A stretch of DNA of 64,000 nucleotides from Microvirga solisilvae (GCF_022808595.1 NZ_JAKUCN010000004.1:277067-341066); one strand, 5' to 3'; counted from the stretch's first letter, positions 36,554 through 46,113 are shown. Notes: generated from the letters alone by a model not told the origin. Numbers and translations are program-made.

Positions 36554-37479
36554 CAGCGGTCTCTCATGATGCGCAGTTGAACGAGGGAGATCACGAGCAG
36601 GATCAGGAACAGGACGACGGTCTGGGATGCGGCATAACCCATCTCGTACGAGCTGAACGCCGTCTGATAGATCATCAGCACGAGCGGCTTCGTCGAATTG
36701 AGCGGTCCGCCGGGATCGTTGGTGTTGATGTTGTAGACCTGATCGAAGATGCGCAGGAATCCGATCGACGAAAACACGACCAGGAAGACCAGCGTCGGCT
36801 TAAGCAGGGGAATGGTGATCTTTCTCAAGATCGCCCATTCCGACAGGCCGTCGATACGCGCGGCCTCGTAATAGGTGGCGGGAATGGCGCGCAGGCCCGC
36901 TAGGAAGATGATGATCTGGAAGCCGAGGCCCGCCCACACGGCGGGCGCGAGCACGGTCGGCAATGCCTGCGTGGTCGAGCGAAGGAAAGGCTGCTGCGGC
37001 AGGCCAAAACTTGAAAGAATGTCGTTGATGACGCCGATGGGGACAGGCTGATAGAACCAGCGCCAGACCCAGGCCATGGCCGCCGCCGTCGTGAGAAACG
37101 GCAGGAAGTACAACGCGCGGATGAACGAGTGCATGAACCGCACGCGGTCGAGATAATAGGCGACGACGAACGAGATCAGCAGGCTGATCGGCGTGCCCAG
37201 GATGAGATACATGAAGGTGTTGCGGAACACCTGCCAGAACAGAGGATCCGCAACCAGCCTCTTGTAGTTCTCAAGACCGACGAATGAAGCAGGCTTCGTG
37301 ATGGTCCAGTCCGTGACGGACAGATAGAAAGCCTGAAAGGTCGGCCAGAAGCGGATCACCACATAGAAGAGCAGCGGAACCGCGAGGAAGCCCCAGGCCC
37401 AGATCACCTGTTTCTGGCCAAGGCTCATCCTCGACCAGAGACCGCCGGTGGCGGCCTCTCGATGTGTGACAGCGGACAT
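36553..37479 (-). CDS. Carbohydrate ABC transporter permease (MalF type)
   Basis: A 308-residue permease with an N-terminal membrane segment (VIWAWGFLAVPLLFYVVIRFWP), further hydrophobic helices and the EAA loop EAARIDGLSEWAILRKITIPLLKP. It is 25 bp downstream of the substrate-binding protein gene and forms the membrane channel together with the MalG-type partner. Confidence 0.94.
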   Translation of the reverse strand: MSAVTHREAATGGLWSRMSLGQKQVIWAWGFLAVPLLFYVVIRFWPTFQAFYLSVTDWTITKPASFVGLENYKRLVADPLFWQVFRNTFMYLILGTPISLLISFVVAYYLDRVRFMHSFIRALYFLPFLTTAAAMAWVWRWFYQPVPIGVINDILSSFGLPQQPFLRSTTQALPTVLAPAVWAGLGFQIIIFLAGLRAIPATYYEAARIDGLSEWAILRKITIPLLKPTLVFLVVFSSIGFLRIFDQVYNINTNDPGGPLNSTKPLVLMIYQTAFSSYEMGYAASQTVVLFLILLVISLVQLRIMRDR

Positions 37480-37504
37480 CGGTGCGATCCTCGCGGATTT
37501 TGGC

Positions 37505-38758
37505 TTAGCGCTTGGCGCGGTCGATGATGGCCTGCTCGGCCTCGGCGGCCTTCGCGAGCGATGCCTTCGGCTCCTCTTTGCCGATCAGAACGCGGTTCAC
37601 CATGTCGATGGCGGTCTGGCGCTGGGCAGCCTCGTCCTTGAACAACGTGGTGTGAGCGTATTCCAGACCCTTGAGGAACGGACCATAGACCGGATGCGCG
37701 GTGTTCTCGGGCGTGAGAGCCGCTGCGCGACGCGCCGGCAATTCGCCGACGACTTCCAGCCAGATCTTCATGGCTTCAGGTGAGGAGACATAGGCCAGGA
37801 ACTTCTCGGCGGCAGCGAGCTTTTCGCCTTCCGCCTTCGTGGTGATCGCGTTGGCGAAGTAGCTGGCATAGTTGCTGCGTACGCCCTGGGCATTGGCGGG
37901 GAGTTCAGTCACGCCCCATTCGAAGCCCTTGATCGTGTTGAAGGAGCCGAGACGGAAAGTGCCGTCGATGGTCATGGCGGCAAGGCCCGCACGGAACGCT
38001 GCCTGTCCTTCATCCATGAAGCCAACCTGGCCGACTTTCTGCTTCGTCTGGAGATCCGTGTAGAAGGTGAGCGCCTTCAGGCCGGCCTCGCTGTTGTAGG
38101 CAACCTTGGTGTCGTTATCCGTGTAAGGCACGCCGCCGAACTGACGGACCAGCACCTCGCGCCACCATTGGTGATCTTGGCCTGCCATGTCGAGCGTGAT
38201 GCCGGCGGAGACGATGTTGCCTGCGCCATCGCGCTTCGTGGTCTTTTCCGCAGCGGCGACAAGTTCATCGAGGTTCTTGGGCGGATTGTTGGGATCGAGG
38301 CCCGCATCCTTGAAGGCCTTCTTGTTGTAGAACAGCGCCAGGGAGCGCACGGCCGTCGGCAGGCCGTAATAATCGTTGCCGCGCTTCATCGCACTTACGA
38401 TCGGGAAGAAGTCGCGCTCGATATCGGCAGCAGGGAATGCTTCGGCCCGCAAGGGGCGGATCATCTTGCCGGCGATGAAATTATCCGTCCAGCCGTAGAA
38501 GAGCTGCACCACGTCGGGGCCCTGGCCCGCGAGAATCGCGGCGGAGACCTTCGTCTGGTAATCCGCATAGGGGAACGTGGTCTGCTTGACCTTGATGTCC
38601 GGATTGGCAGCCTCGAACTTGGCGATCAACTGGGTCATCGCCTTGACACGGGTGTCGAAGACATATTGCCAATACTCGATCTCGACCGCCTTTGCGCCGA
38701 AAGAGGCGAAGGTGGCGAAGCCCACGGCAACGCTCGCTAGCATGTGACGAAAACGCAT
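37505..38758 (-). CDS. ABC transporter substrate-binding protein (family 1, sugar type)
   Basis: A 417-residue periplasmic binding protein with a signal peptide (LASVAVGFATFASFGAKA). The mature part starts VEIEYWQYVFDTRVKAMTQLIAKFEAANPDIKVKQTTFPYADYQTKV, a typical CUT1 family-1 beginning, and contains GPDVVQLFYGW and GTFRLGSF. First gene of the minus-strand operon, with the ROK-gene intergenic region upstream. Ligand unknown. Confidence 0.94.
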   Translation of the reverse strand: MRFRHMLASVAVGFATFASFGAKAVEIEYWQYVFDTRVKAMTQLIAKFEAANPDIKVKQTTFPYADYQTKVSAAILAGQGPDVVQLFYGWTDNFIAGKMIRPLRAEAFPAADIERDFFPIVSAMKRGNDYYGLPTAVRSLALFYNKKAFKDAGLDPNNPPKNLDELVAAAEKTTKRDGAGNIVSAGITLDMAGQDHQWWREVLVRQFGGVPYTDNDTKVAYNSEAGLKALTFYTDLQTKQKVGQVGFMDEGQAAFRAGLAAMTIDGTFRLGSFNTIKGFEWGVTELPANAQGVRSNYASYFANAITTKAEGEKLAAAEKFLAYVSSPEAMKIWLEVVGELPARRAAALTPENTAHPVYGPFLKGLEYAHTTLFKDEAAQRQTAIDMVNRVLIGKEEPKASLAKAAEAEQAIIDRAKR

Positions 38759-38872
38759 ATCCCTCTCCTTATTGTCGGACGCCTGGCGCCCATCGTTCTC
38801 TGGTGGCGGCCTGACAGGGCCATTCCGGCATCAAGGCTCCCTTAAGTAAGACCGTCCTGTCAATAAGATAAT

Positions 38873-38884
38873 TAACTTGAGTTA
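38873..38884. promoter_or_regulatory. Operator candidate for the ROK regulator
   Basis: TAACT-TG-AGTTA is an inverted repeat in an AT-rich patch inside the divergent 164-bp gap between the binding-protein gene and the ROK gene, suitably placed to control both. Confidence 0.45.
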
Positions 38885-38922
38885 TTCATTGTCCCGGCTC
38901 ATTCTTCCGGCGTGGAGGGGAG

Positions 38923-40176
38923 ATGCCGAGAAAAGCCAAGGCCGGTGCGCCATCGACCATTGGAAGCAATCCGGAGAGGAATCGCTCCCATAACCGCCGC
39001 GTGGTTCTGGACGTCGTACGCCAGCTCGGCCCGGTCGGGCGGATGGAAATCTCGCGCCATGCGCATTTGAGCACTCAGGCCGTCTCGAACATCGTGGAAG
39101 AGCTTGTCGCGGACGGGCTGCTCATCAAGGCCGGTCGGCTCAGGGCAGGGCGCGGGCTGCCGCCGATCCAATTCGTCGTCAATCCCGATGGCGGCATGAC
39201 GGCGGGAATCGAAATCGCCGCCGACCATATCTCCACTCTTCTCGTGGATATCGGCGGACGCATCCGTGCCCAGCGGACAACACCGCTTCCGCGCAACGAT
39301 CCCGAAACAGTGTTGCCGATCATCAAGGCCGAGATTGAGGCGGCCCAAGCGCAGATCAAGTCGCCCGTTCCGCAGCTGCTCGGAGTCGGCGTGGTCATGC
39401 CGGGCCCCTTCAATGTCGAGGGCATGTCCTCGGTCGGACCGACGACACTTTCGGGATGGTTCGACTTCGATGCGGTGGCAGGTATCGGGAAGTTGCTCGA
39501 TCTGCCCATCACGCTCGAGAACGACGCAACCGCGGCGGCTGTCGGCGAACGTCTTCATGGCGTCGCGAGGGACCTGAAAAATTTCTGTCTAATCTATTTC
39601 GGCCAGGGCCTTGGCCTTGGCATCATGATCGATGGTCGTCCCTATCGCGGGGCGAACGGCAATGCGGGCGAGATCGGTCACGTCATGGTGCAGAAGAGCG
39701 GGCGTCTCTGTTCGTGCGGACAGCACGGCTGTCTTGAAGCTTATGCGTCCATGCAGGCCCTTTCCGAAAAGCTGGCGGCTGCGGGAATTCACATTGTCGA
39801 CGAGACGCATCTGGAGCGCCTCCATCGTGAGAAGCATCCCGTCGTCGCGGCGTGGGTTCAGGAGGCGGCGGATTATCTCGCGCCCCAGATCGCCATGCTC
39901 GAAAACCTTTTCGATCCCGAGGCCGTCGTGATCGGCGGCGCGCTGCCGCCGGGTCTCTTGGCGGATCTCGCTCAAGCCATGCAGCCGCTTCCGTTATCGG
40001 TGGCGCGCCGCAGGAATCGAAGCGAGGCGCGTTTGATCCATGGACGCACAGGTCAATTCACAGCCGCTCTCGGTGCCGCTGCCTTGCCGCTTCTGGAAAC
40101 GATGACGCCCCGGCTCGACACGGCCCAGGCGGCTCATCGCGAACGTTCGAACGAGGAGATCTCCCTTGCTGGATGA
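38923..40176 (+). CDS. ROK family transcriptional regulator
   Basis: A 417-residue protein with an N-terminal winged helix (VVLDVVRQLGPVGRMEISRHAHLSTQAVSNIVEELVADGLLIKAG) and a C-terminal ROK sugar-kinase-like domain. ROK features include GVGVVMPGPFNVEG, ENDATAAAVGE and the zinc-binding region GHVMVQKSGRLCSCGQHGCLEAYAS. GGAGGGGAG precedes the ATG. Divergent from the ABC operon and first of a plus-strand operon, it probably represses both until an intermediate binds. Confidence 0.93.
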   Translation: MPRKAKAGAPSTIGSNPERNRSHNRRVVLDVVRQLGPVGRMEISRHAHLSTQAVSNIVEELVADGLLIKAGRLRAGRGLPPIQFVVNPDGGMTAGIEIAADHISTLLVDIGGRIRAQRTTPLPRNDPETVLPIIKAEIEAAQAQIKSPVPQLLGVGVVMPGPFNVEGMSSVGPTTLSGWFDFDAVAGIGKLLDLPITLENDATAAAVGERLHGVARDLKNFCLIYFGQGLGLGIMIDGRPYRGANGNAGEIGHVMVQKSGRLCSCGQHGCLEAYASMQALSEKLAAAGIHIVDETHLERLHREKHPVVAAWVQEAADYLAPQIAMLENLFDPEAVVIGGALPPGLLADLAQAMQPLPLSVARRRNRSEARLIHGRTGQFTAALGAAALPLLETMTPRLDTAQAAHRERSNEEISLAG

Positions 40177-42562
40177 CCATCATCGTCTCGCGCGTGCTGT
40201 CCATCAGCCTGCGCTCGTCCGACTGCATCGCGCCTTGAGCCGGTTGCGCTCGGTTGTCACCGTGATGAATACCGGGGCGCATCCGGACGACGAGATCAAC
40301 GGCATGCTGGCCGCCTTCCGGTTCGCTTACGGCATGCGCGTCGTCGTAGCCTGCTCCACGCGAGGAGAGGGCGGACAGAACGCTCTCGGACCGGAGCGGG
40401 GCGGGGCGCTCGGTGTTTTGCGCACCGCTGAGATGGAAGAAGCAGCACGCCGCATCGATGCCGATGTGGCATGGCTCGGCCACGGACCCGACGACCCGGT
40501 GCATGATTTCGGCTTCTCGAAGAACGGCGACGACACGCTGAAGAGATGGGGCGAGGAGCGCATCGTCGAGCGTCTTGTTAGAGCATACCGACAGTACCGT
40601 CCCGATATCGTCATCCCGACTTTTTTGGATGTGCCGGGACAGCACGGCCATCACCGCGCGATGACCCGTGCCGCGGAAAAAGCATTCGTCGCGGCAGCCG
40701 ATCCTTCAGTCTTTCCGGAGCACGCGCAGCAGGGCCTCAGGCCATGGCAGGTTTCAAAATTCTATCTGCCGGCATGGTCAGGCGCAGGTTATGCCTATGA
40801 CGACGAGGTGCCGCCGCCACCCACGACGCTCAATGTTGAAGTGGCTGGAGGTGACGAGGTCACAGGCCTGGCTTATCGGCAACTCGGTGAATGGTCTCGG
40901 GCGGCGCATGCGTCTCAGGGCATGGGTGTGTGGCGCGACGATCCGATTGACCAGTGGAGCCTTCATCTGAAGCTCCAAGCGGGCGGACAGGCTGAGCCTG
41001 AAAGCGACATTCGCGATCACCTATCCGCGAACCTCTCCGCTCTGTCGATGATCCCTGGTCTGCCCTGGGCAGCAGCCGATGCATTGCAGGAGGCGCAGCA
41101 GCATCTTGATGCTGCTGTTGCCGCATTCCCGGATCGCAAGCGGATCGGCGTGGCGCTTGGCCGTGCCGCGAGCCTGATCGAAAAGGGAAGAGAGGCACTC
41201 GACGGGGAAATGGCCGAAAGAATAGGCCATCGCCTCGACCGCAAACTTCGGGAAATCGATGTCGCGCTTTTCGAAACGCGCGTGAACGCAGCGCGTGCGG
41301 TTATTGCGGGCACGTGTCATCCAGGCGCGCACGCGATGCTCGATGTCCACATCGATGCGCCTGATGTTGCGAACCTCAGCATCTCGCCACGTCTTCCCAA
41401 AGGGATAGACGCTGTCGAGATTATCAGGGAGGCAAAGCGCGTCCGGTACGATCTTACAATTCCCGCGTCGGTATCCCATACGGGCAATTACCCGGCGGCC
41501 TACGATCCTCTCGGCGGCAATGGCGAGGCCGGAGTGATCGTCTCAGGCAATGTGGAATCCCGCACGATCAGGGTCGATATAGATGCTGAGGAACCCATGA
41601 GGGTCGGCCCTGAGCAATCCTTGTCTCTCGATCCTGCGATTGCCGTTATCAGGAATAGCGAACGTCTCTCCAGCATCCGGGTAAAGACAACAGGCGCAGC
41701 CATTCAAGACTGGCAAAAGCCGAGTGGCTGGAGCGTCCGTGCAGAGGGGAGCGATTGGATTGTCGATCCGCCGCAACAGACCGGAACCGGAGTTTCGAAG
41801 CTCATTCCTATTGTCGATGGAAGGCCGGCAAGCCAGACGCAAACGATCGCTTATCCGCATATTCGGCCCGGCTCATACGTATCGCCTGTCGAACTTAAAG
41901 CTCTGACGCTCGATGCCGCTCTCCCTGCCAATGTGCGCATCGGATATATCGGTGGCGGAAGCGACAATGTCGGCGCCCATATGCGCCGTCTCGGCCTCGA
42001 CGTGACGGATCTGACCGATGCCGACCTGAAGACCGGCTCGCTATCGCAGTTCACGACAATCGTTGTCGGCATCTTCGCGTTCGGAATTCGAAAAGACCTT
42101 CAGGCGGCAACCCGCCTTCTACATCGCTTCGTCGAGGAGGGCGGGCATCTGGTGACACTCTACCATCGCCCTACCGATGGTTGGAATCCCGATGCCACAC
42201 CGCTGCGCCGTTTGGTCATCGGCTCGCCGTCGCTCCGGTGGCGCGTGGTCGACCCGGCGGCTCCTGTCACTGTTCTGAAGTCCGAGAGTCCTTTGCTGAC
42301 GCATCCGAACAGGATCGAAGCGGAGGATTGGCAGGGTTGGGACAAGGAGAGAGGGCTCTACTTCGCAGCGGAATACGATCCCGCTTACGAGGAGCTTCTC
42401 GCTTTGAGCGATCCGGGAGAGAAACCACTGAAAGGATCGCTCGTTTCGGCGCGGATCGGGCGAGGGCGGCATACGCATGTGGCGCTCGTTCTGCATCATC
42501 AGCTGGACAAGCTGGTGCCGGGCGCTTTCCGGCTCTTGGCCAATCTGGTTCAACCGGCCTGA
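40166..42562 (+). CDS. PIG-L family deacetylase with large C-terminal extension
   Basis: A 798-residue protein. The N-terminal 220 residues are a PIG-L/LmbE zinc-dependent N-deacetylase domain with AHPDDEINGM (metal ligands) and GQHGHHRAM. The middle 350 residues are beta-rich and of unknown type. The C-terminal 210 residues contain a Rossmann-like module (NVRIGYIGGGSDNVGAHMRRLG ... FVEEGGHLVTLYHRP) that resembles class I glutamine-amidotransferase/ThuA-like domains. Translation probably starts at TTG 40166 after GAGGAG, overlapping the ROK gene by 11 bp. It may deacylate an N-acyl sugar derivative related to the ABC operon's substrate. Confidence 0.82.
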   Translation: MLDDHHRLARAVHQPALVRLHRALSRLRSVVTVMNTGAHPDDEINGMLAAFRFAYGMRVVVACSTRGEGGQNALGPERGGALGVLRTAEMEEAARRIDADVAWLGHGPDDPVHDFGFSKNGDDTLKRWGEERIVERLVRAYRQYRPDIVIPTFLDVPGQHGHHRAMTRAAEKAFVAAADPSVFPEHAQQGLRPWQVSKFYLPAWSGAGYAYDDEVPPPPTTLNVEVAGGDEVTGLAYRQLGEWSRAAHASQGMGVWRDDPIDQWSLHLKLQAGGQAEPESDIRDHLSANLSALSMIPGLPWAAADALQEAQQHLDAAVAAFPDRKRIGVALGRAASLIEKGREALDGEMAERIGHRLDRKLREIDVALFETRVNAARAVIAGTCHPGAHAMLDVHIDAPDVANLSISPRLPKGIDAVEIIREAKRVRYDLTIPASVSHTGNYPAAYDPLGGNGEAGVIVSGNVESRTIRVDIDAEEPMRVGPEQSLSLDPAIAVIRNSERLSSIRVKTTGAAIQDWQKPSGWSVRAEGSDWIVDPPQQTGTGVSKLIPIVDGRPASQTQTIAYPHIRPGSYVSPVELKALTLDAALPANVRIGYIGGGSDNVGAHMRRLGLDVTDLTDADLKTGSLSQFTTIVVGIFAFGIRKDLQAATRLLHRFVEEGGHLVTLYHRPTDGWNPDATPLRRLVIGSPSLRWRVVDPAAPVTVLKSESPLLTHPNRIEAEDWQGWDKERGLYFAAEYDPAYEELLALSDPGEKPLKGSLVSARIGRGRHTHVALVLHHQLDKLVPGAFRLLANLVQPA

Positions 42563-42578
42563 CGGCTGGCGAGGAGAC

Positions 42579-43478
42579 ATGGCAGCTTCACCGGACAGCG
42601 ATGTGAACTCGACCACAATCCCTTTGTGGAGGAGCGTGGTCTGGTTGCTCATCGACATGACGCTGATCACGATCATGCAGGCCATCGTCAAGGCCGAGGG
42701 TGAAACCTATCCCGCTGTCCAGCTTGTCTTTCTGCGCTCCCTCGTCGGTTTCATTTCGGTTGCGCCGCTCATGTGGCGACATCGTGAGAAGCTGACGAAC
42801 CTTTCCAACATTCGTACTCACCTCGCGCGTGTCGCGTTCAATTCCGCAGCGCTGACGTGCAACTTCGCCGCGTTCGCGGCCTTGCCTCTTGCGTCCGTCA
42901 CCGCCATCGGCTTCACGCGTCCGCTTATCCAGTTGGTGCTCGCGGCTCTCATTCTCGGAGAGATCGTCACCCGGACGCGCTATGCCTTCACGGCGCTCGG
43001 CTTTCTCGGAGTCCTGATCATCGTTCAGCCTGGCTCCATCCCATGGAACATGGGAATCCTCGCGGCCTTCGGATCGGTCATCTTCGGGGCGCTGGCGGTG
43101 GTTCAGACGAGAAAGCTTGCCGGCGAGAGTACGGTCGTTCTCATGCTCTTCTACACGGCTGGCCTGACAATATTGACGTCCATCCCCGCTGCAATCGTAT
43201 GGGTGCCAATCCCTCTGAGCGAGGCACCGAACATCATTCTCGTCGGCGTCCTCGCGCAGCTGGGACAATATTGCTGGCTCCAGGCTTATCAGAAACAGGA
43301 ATCGCGACTTCTCGCCCCGATCGGATATCTTTCGATTGTCTTCTCAGGGGTTGCAGGCTGGCTCCTGTTCGGAGAGATTCCAACGCTGTCTTTGGTTATC
43401 GGTGCAGCCATCGTGATTTCGACCACCCTGTTGGCGACGCCGGCGGAACGGTGGTTCAAGAGCAAGGTGCGGGCATGA
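42579..43478 (+). CDS. DMT superfamily (EamA) transporter
   Basis: A 299-residue membrane protein with about ten hydrophobic segments in two EamA repeats (LIDMTLITIMQAIVKAEGETYPAVQLVFLRSLVGF; IPWNMGILAAFGSVIFGALAVVQTRKLAG). Usually exports small metabolites. ATG at 42579 follows GAGGAG, 16 bp after the deacetylase stop; its own stop overlaps the modA-like start (ATGA). The substrate is unknown, but its operon with ROK and PIG-L genes suggests export of a by-product. Confidence 0.9.
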   Translation: MAASPDSDVNSTTIPLWRSVVWLLIDMTLITIMQAIVKAEGETYPAVQLVFLRSLVGFISVAPLMWRHREKLTNLSNIRTHLARVAFNSAALTCNFAAFAALPLASVTAIGFTRPLIQLVLAALILGEIVTRTRYAFTALGFLGVLIIVQPGSIPWNMGILAAFGSVIFGALAVVQTRKLAGESTVVLMLFYTAGLTILTSIPAAIVWVPIPLSEAPNIILVGVLAQLGQYCWLQAYQKQESRLLAPIGYLSIVFSGVAGWLLFGEIPTLSLVIGAAIVISTTLLATPAERWFKSKVRA

Positions 43479-44287
43479 ACACAACGCGTCGTTTCTGGTT
43501 GTCGCTCATGGGAGCCTGTGGGCTCGCCTTCGGCCTTGGAATGTCGCCTCTGCCTTCCGCCGCGCAGGATCGCGACCTGCTGGTGTTCGCGGCCGCAAGC
43601 CTCAAGAACGCACTGGACGAGGCGGCTGCAGGCTATGCGCGCGAGAGCGGCAGGCGCGCGCCCACGATTTCCTATGCCGGTAGCAATGCTCTGGCGAAGC
43701 AGATCGAAGCGGGGGCGCCGGCGGACATCTTCGTCTCGGCCGATCTCGACTGGATAGATTATCTCGCGCAGAAAAACCTGATCCGGCCTGAAACCCGCGT
43801 GAACCTGCTCGCCAATCGCCTTGTCCTGATTGCTGCGAAGGATGCGGCTGTAACATTGGCGCCGATTCCAGGCTTTGATCTTGCCGCTGCCTTGAAGGGA
43901 GGCAAGCTGGCGATGGCCAATGTCGATGCGGTTCCGGCCGGGAAATATGGCAAGATGGCGCTGGAAAAGCTGGGTGTTTGGGACCGCGTGAAGGGCTCTG
44001 TGGCCCAGGCCGAGAACGTGCGCGCGGCGCTGCTGCTGGTGTCGCGTGGAGAAGCTCCGCTGGGTATCGTCTATCAGACGGATGCAGCGTCCGATCCTGG
44101 TGTCAGGATCGTCGGAACCTTCCCGGAAGACAGTCATCCGCCGATCATCTACCCGGCAGCTCTTCTGAAGGATGCTGATAACCCCGCGGCTTCGGCCTTT
44201 CTGAGCTATCTGCGTTCGCCTGCTGCGAAGTCCATCTTCGAGAAGCAGGGCTTCACGGTTCTGAACCGTTCCCTCTCGGGCTCATGA
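43475..44287 (+). CDS. modA: ModA-type molybdate/anion-binding periplasmic protein
   Basis: A 270-residue precursor with a signal peptide (GACGLAFGLGMSPLPSAAQ). The mature protein starts DRDLLVFAAASLKNALDEAAAGYARESG and contains SYAGSNALAKQIEAGAPADIFVSADLDWIDYL and ANVDAVPAGKYGKMALEKLGVWD, clear ModA-like features. The start overlaps the EamA gene. No modB, modC or modE follows; the strand switches immediately. It may bind an oxyanion other than molybdate or use a distant transporter. The symbol reflects the family, not a proven ligand. Confidence 0.85.
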   Translation: MNTTRRFWLSLMGACGLAFGLGMSPLPSAAQDRDLLVFAAASLKNALDEAAAGYARESGRRAPTISYAGSNALAKQIEAGAPADIFVSADLDWIDYLAQKNLIRPETRVNLLANRLVLIAAKDAAVTLAPIPGFDLAAALKGGKLAMANVDAVPAGKYGKMALEKLGVWDRVKGSVAQAENVRAALLLVSRGEAPLGIVYQTDAASDPGVRIVGTFPEDSHPPIIYPAALLKDADNPAASAFLSYLRSPAAKSIFEKQGFTVLNRSLSGS

Positions 44288-44359
44288 TTGTCTTTGCCAT
44301 TGCAACAGGCTTTTCCGTCGCATCTCCGCAACCGGCATTCAGGACCTCAAGGAGATTGT

Positions 44360-45619
44360 TTATTCGGGCGTGACGGTGTCCGACACAGAGTTTCCGAGGT
44401 TCTGAATATGGCCTTGCATGTTTTCCCGCGTACGCGGGTCGATAACGGCGACCGGAGCAGAAACCGCTAGTCCCGCAGCCGTGCCGACAGCCGCTGCCGC
44501 TCCTGCAGTCACCTGAATGATCCTGTCACCGATCCCAACCCGTGAATCCGTCAGTGTCTGGCCTTCGGCGAGCTGCTGACCGATCATGCGGACAACCTCG
44601 GGGCTTTCCGCGAACTTGCTATGGTTCAAAGGATCGCCGGAGCGGAGCTTGGACAGGTTCAATACATTGATGCCGGATTTTTCCAATGCGCTGCGGTAGG
44701 GCTCCTGTTCGGGATCGATCGCCCCGAGGCGCACGGAGTCGCCCCAAAGCCGACGGGAGATGGCGAGGGCCCGGTCGTCCTGAGAGACGAACAGAGTGAA
44801 GTTCGGACGGGCTTTGCCCATGTCCAAGATCGATTCACGGAAAAGGTCGACGTCGACGTCCGGCGCCGCCAGAAGGACATTTCGGATCTTCGGTGCAATT
44901 CGGCCGTCACGGATCGCCATCTGGCGCAGAGCTTCGAGAGTGACCCAATTGCCCATGGAATGCGCCAGCACCGAAATCTCACCAACCTCAGGATCTCTGG
45001 CGAGCGTGCGCAGCGTGGTCTCCAGAGCGTTGCGCGAATACGTGTTGCTCTCACGGTCGTATCCATAAGCCAAAACGCTGCCCCGTGAAGGCCAGGTGAA
45101 GAGAACGGGAGCAACCGGGGTTCCGGCGTCATGCACGATCTGCGCAAAGCGGAACACGGCATCGTCGAAGCGATTGTTGAAGCCGTGAATGAACACCAGA
45201 ACTCGGCGCTGAGGCACCTTGCGCACGGTGCGGTGGAACCACGCGGATGCCTGCGTGCGGTCGATCAGATCCGCTTTGAGAGTCACGAAATCGGTTGTCG
45301 GGTTTCCGGGAACGCTGCGCGGCCACTGGACCTCGCCCGGCTTGCGATTGGCTTCCGGCGGAATGGAGACGGTAAACTCGGCGAAGGAGAGGGCAGGGCC
45401 GCGGTCGCCCGTGAAGAACTCATCAGAAGCGGTCGCTCGCATGCGGGTCGTGGCTACGAGCATATCGACGCGGCTTGCATGAGGGTCAGTGGCCGAGACG
45501 GGGAGCAGCGCGCCACGTAGGTCAGCACAGGCGGAAAGGGCGCTCAGGATGATCGCGCCATGAGCGAGCCGAAGCATCCTGTTTCGGCCTGCTACCGCGG
45601 TGAAGAGCCTTGTGATCAT
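44360..45619 (-). CDS. Alpha/beta-hydrolase (DUF900 type) lipoprotein
   Basis: A protein of about 419 residues with a lipobox LSAC in ILSALSACADLRG, so probably lipid-anchored. The hydrolase domain (DUF900-like) has the oxyanion region VFIHGFNNRFDDAVFRFAQI, and the nucleophile elbow VLAHSMGNWVTLEAL with Ser in the G-x-S-x-G-like position (AHSMGN). Asp and His are present further on (DVDVDLF; LNHSKF), but assignment is not certain. The start is uncertain: 45619 (ATG) or 45580; an upstream extension to 45700 is unlikely. The C-terminus is Ala/Val-rich and may insert in the membrane. Confidence 0.8.
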   Translation of the reverse strand: MITRLFTAVAGRNRMLRLAHGAIILSALSACADLRGALLPVSATDPHASRVDMLVATTRMRATASDEFFTGDRGPALSFAEFTVSIPPEANRKPGEVQWPRSVPGNPTTDFVTLKADLIDRTQASAWFHRTVRKVPQRRVLVFIHGFNNRFDDAVFRFAQIVHDAGTPVAPVLFTWPSRGSVLAYGYDRESNTYSRNALETTLRTLARDPEVGEISVLAHSMGNWVTLEALRQMAIRDGRIAPKIRNVLLAAPDVDVDLFRESILDMGKARPNFTLFVSQDDRALAISRRLWGDSVRLGAIDPEQEPYRSALEKSGINVLNLSKLRSGDPLNHSKFAESPEVVRMIGQQLAEGQTLTDSRVGIGDRIIQVTAGAAAAVGTAAGLAVSAPVAVIDPRTRENMQGHIQNLGNSVSDTVTPE

Positions 45620-46113
45620 CGTGCCCCCGCTTTCCAGGACAATGCCAAGGTTGCCAAGCCGATTGAGAACCTGACTTGTACCTTCAGCGACCTCGCTCAA
45701 GCCTAGTCCGCTGCCACCAACTGGAACGGATTAACACTGCAATCCTGCTCCTGATCGCAGCTTGCCTGCCTTTCGGGAGTGGCTGCTCGGGTAGATTTTC
45801 ATGAGATTTGCGTCTTTGTCGAGCTTGTGGAGCGGATTTTAATGATAAAGGCTAGATTCTTTAGCAATTGCGGCTGATTTGCTTGGTTCAGAGTCTTCCG
45901 TTTCCGTAGCGGATTTATATTGCAAATAATCTGAAGTATTGTTTCTTTCAGATGGCGAGAGAAGTTAGAAGTTATTTTGGATGCCGTAGTGATCAATTGA
46001 AGAAGAAGTTTTTAGTTGAGTTGAGTTGAATTGCATAAAAATTAACGAATTAAGCGCAGATATAAGCAGTATCTGGCGGAGTTCGTCCAAGAAAAGTTAT
46101 ATCGAAACGTATT
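45620..46113. other. AT-rich 494-bp intergenic region
   Basis: Markedly AT-rich compared with its surroundings. It contains a short direct repeat (GTTGAGTTGAGTTGAA near 46015-46030) and no convincing gene on either strand. It separates the hydrolase gene from the GGDEF-EAL gene and must hold promoters for both. Confidence 0.7.

Noticed and set aside
42857..43474. 206-codon N-terminal extension of the modA frame
   Set aside because: It lies out of frame within the EamA gene; the signal peptide starts at 43475.
45799..45996. 65-codon minus-strand frame in AT-rich DNA
   Set aside because: Ser/Thr/Lys/Asn composition simply reflects AT-rich sequence; no start signal.
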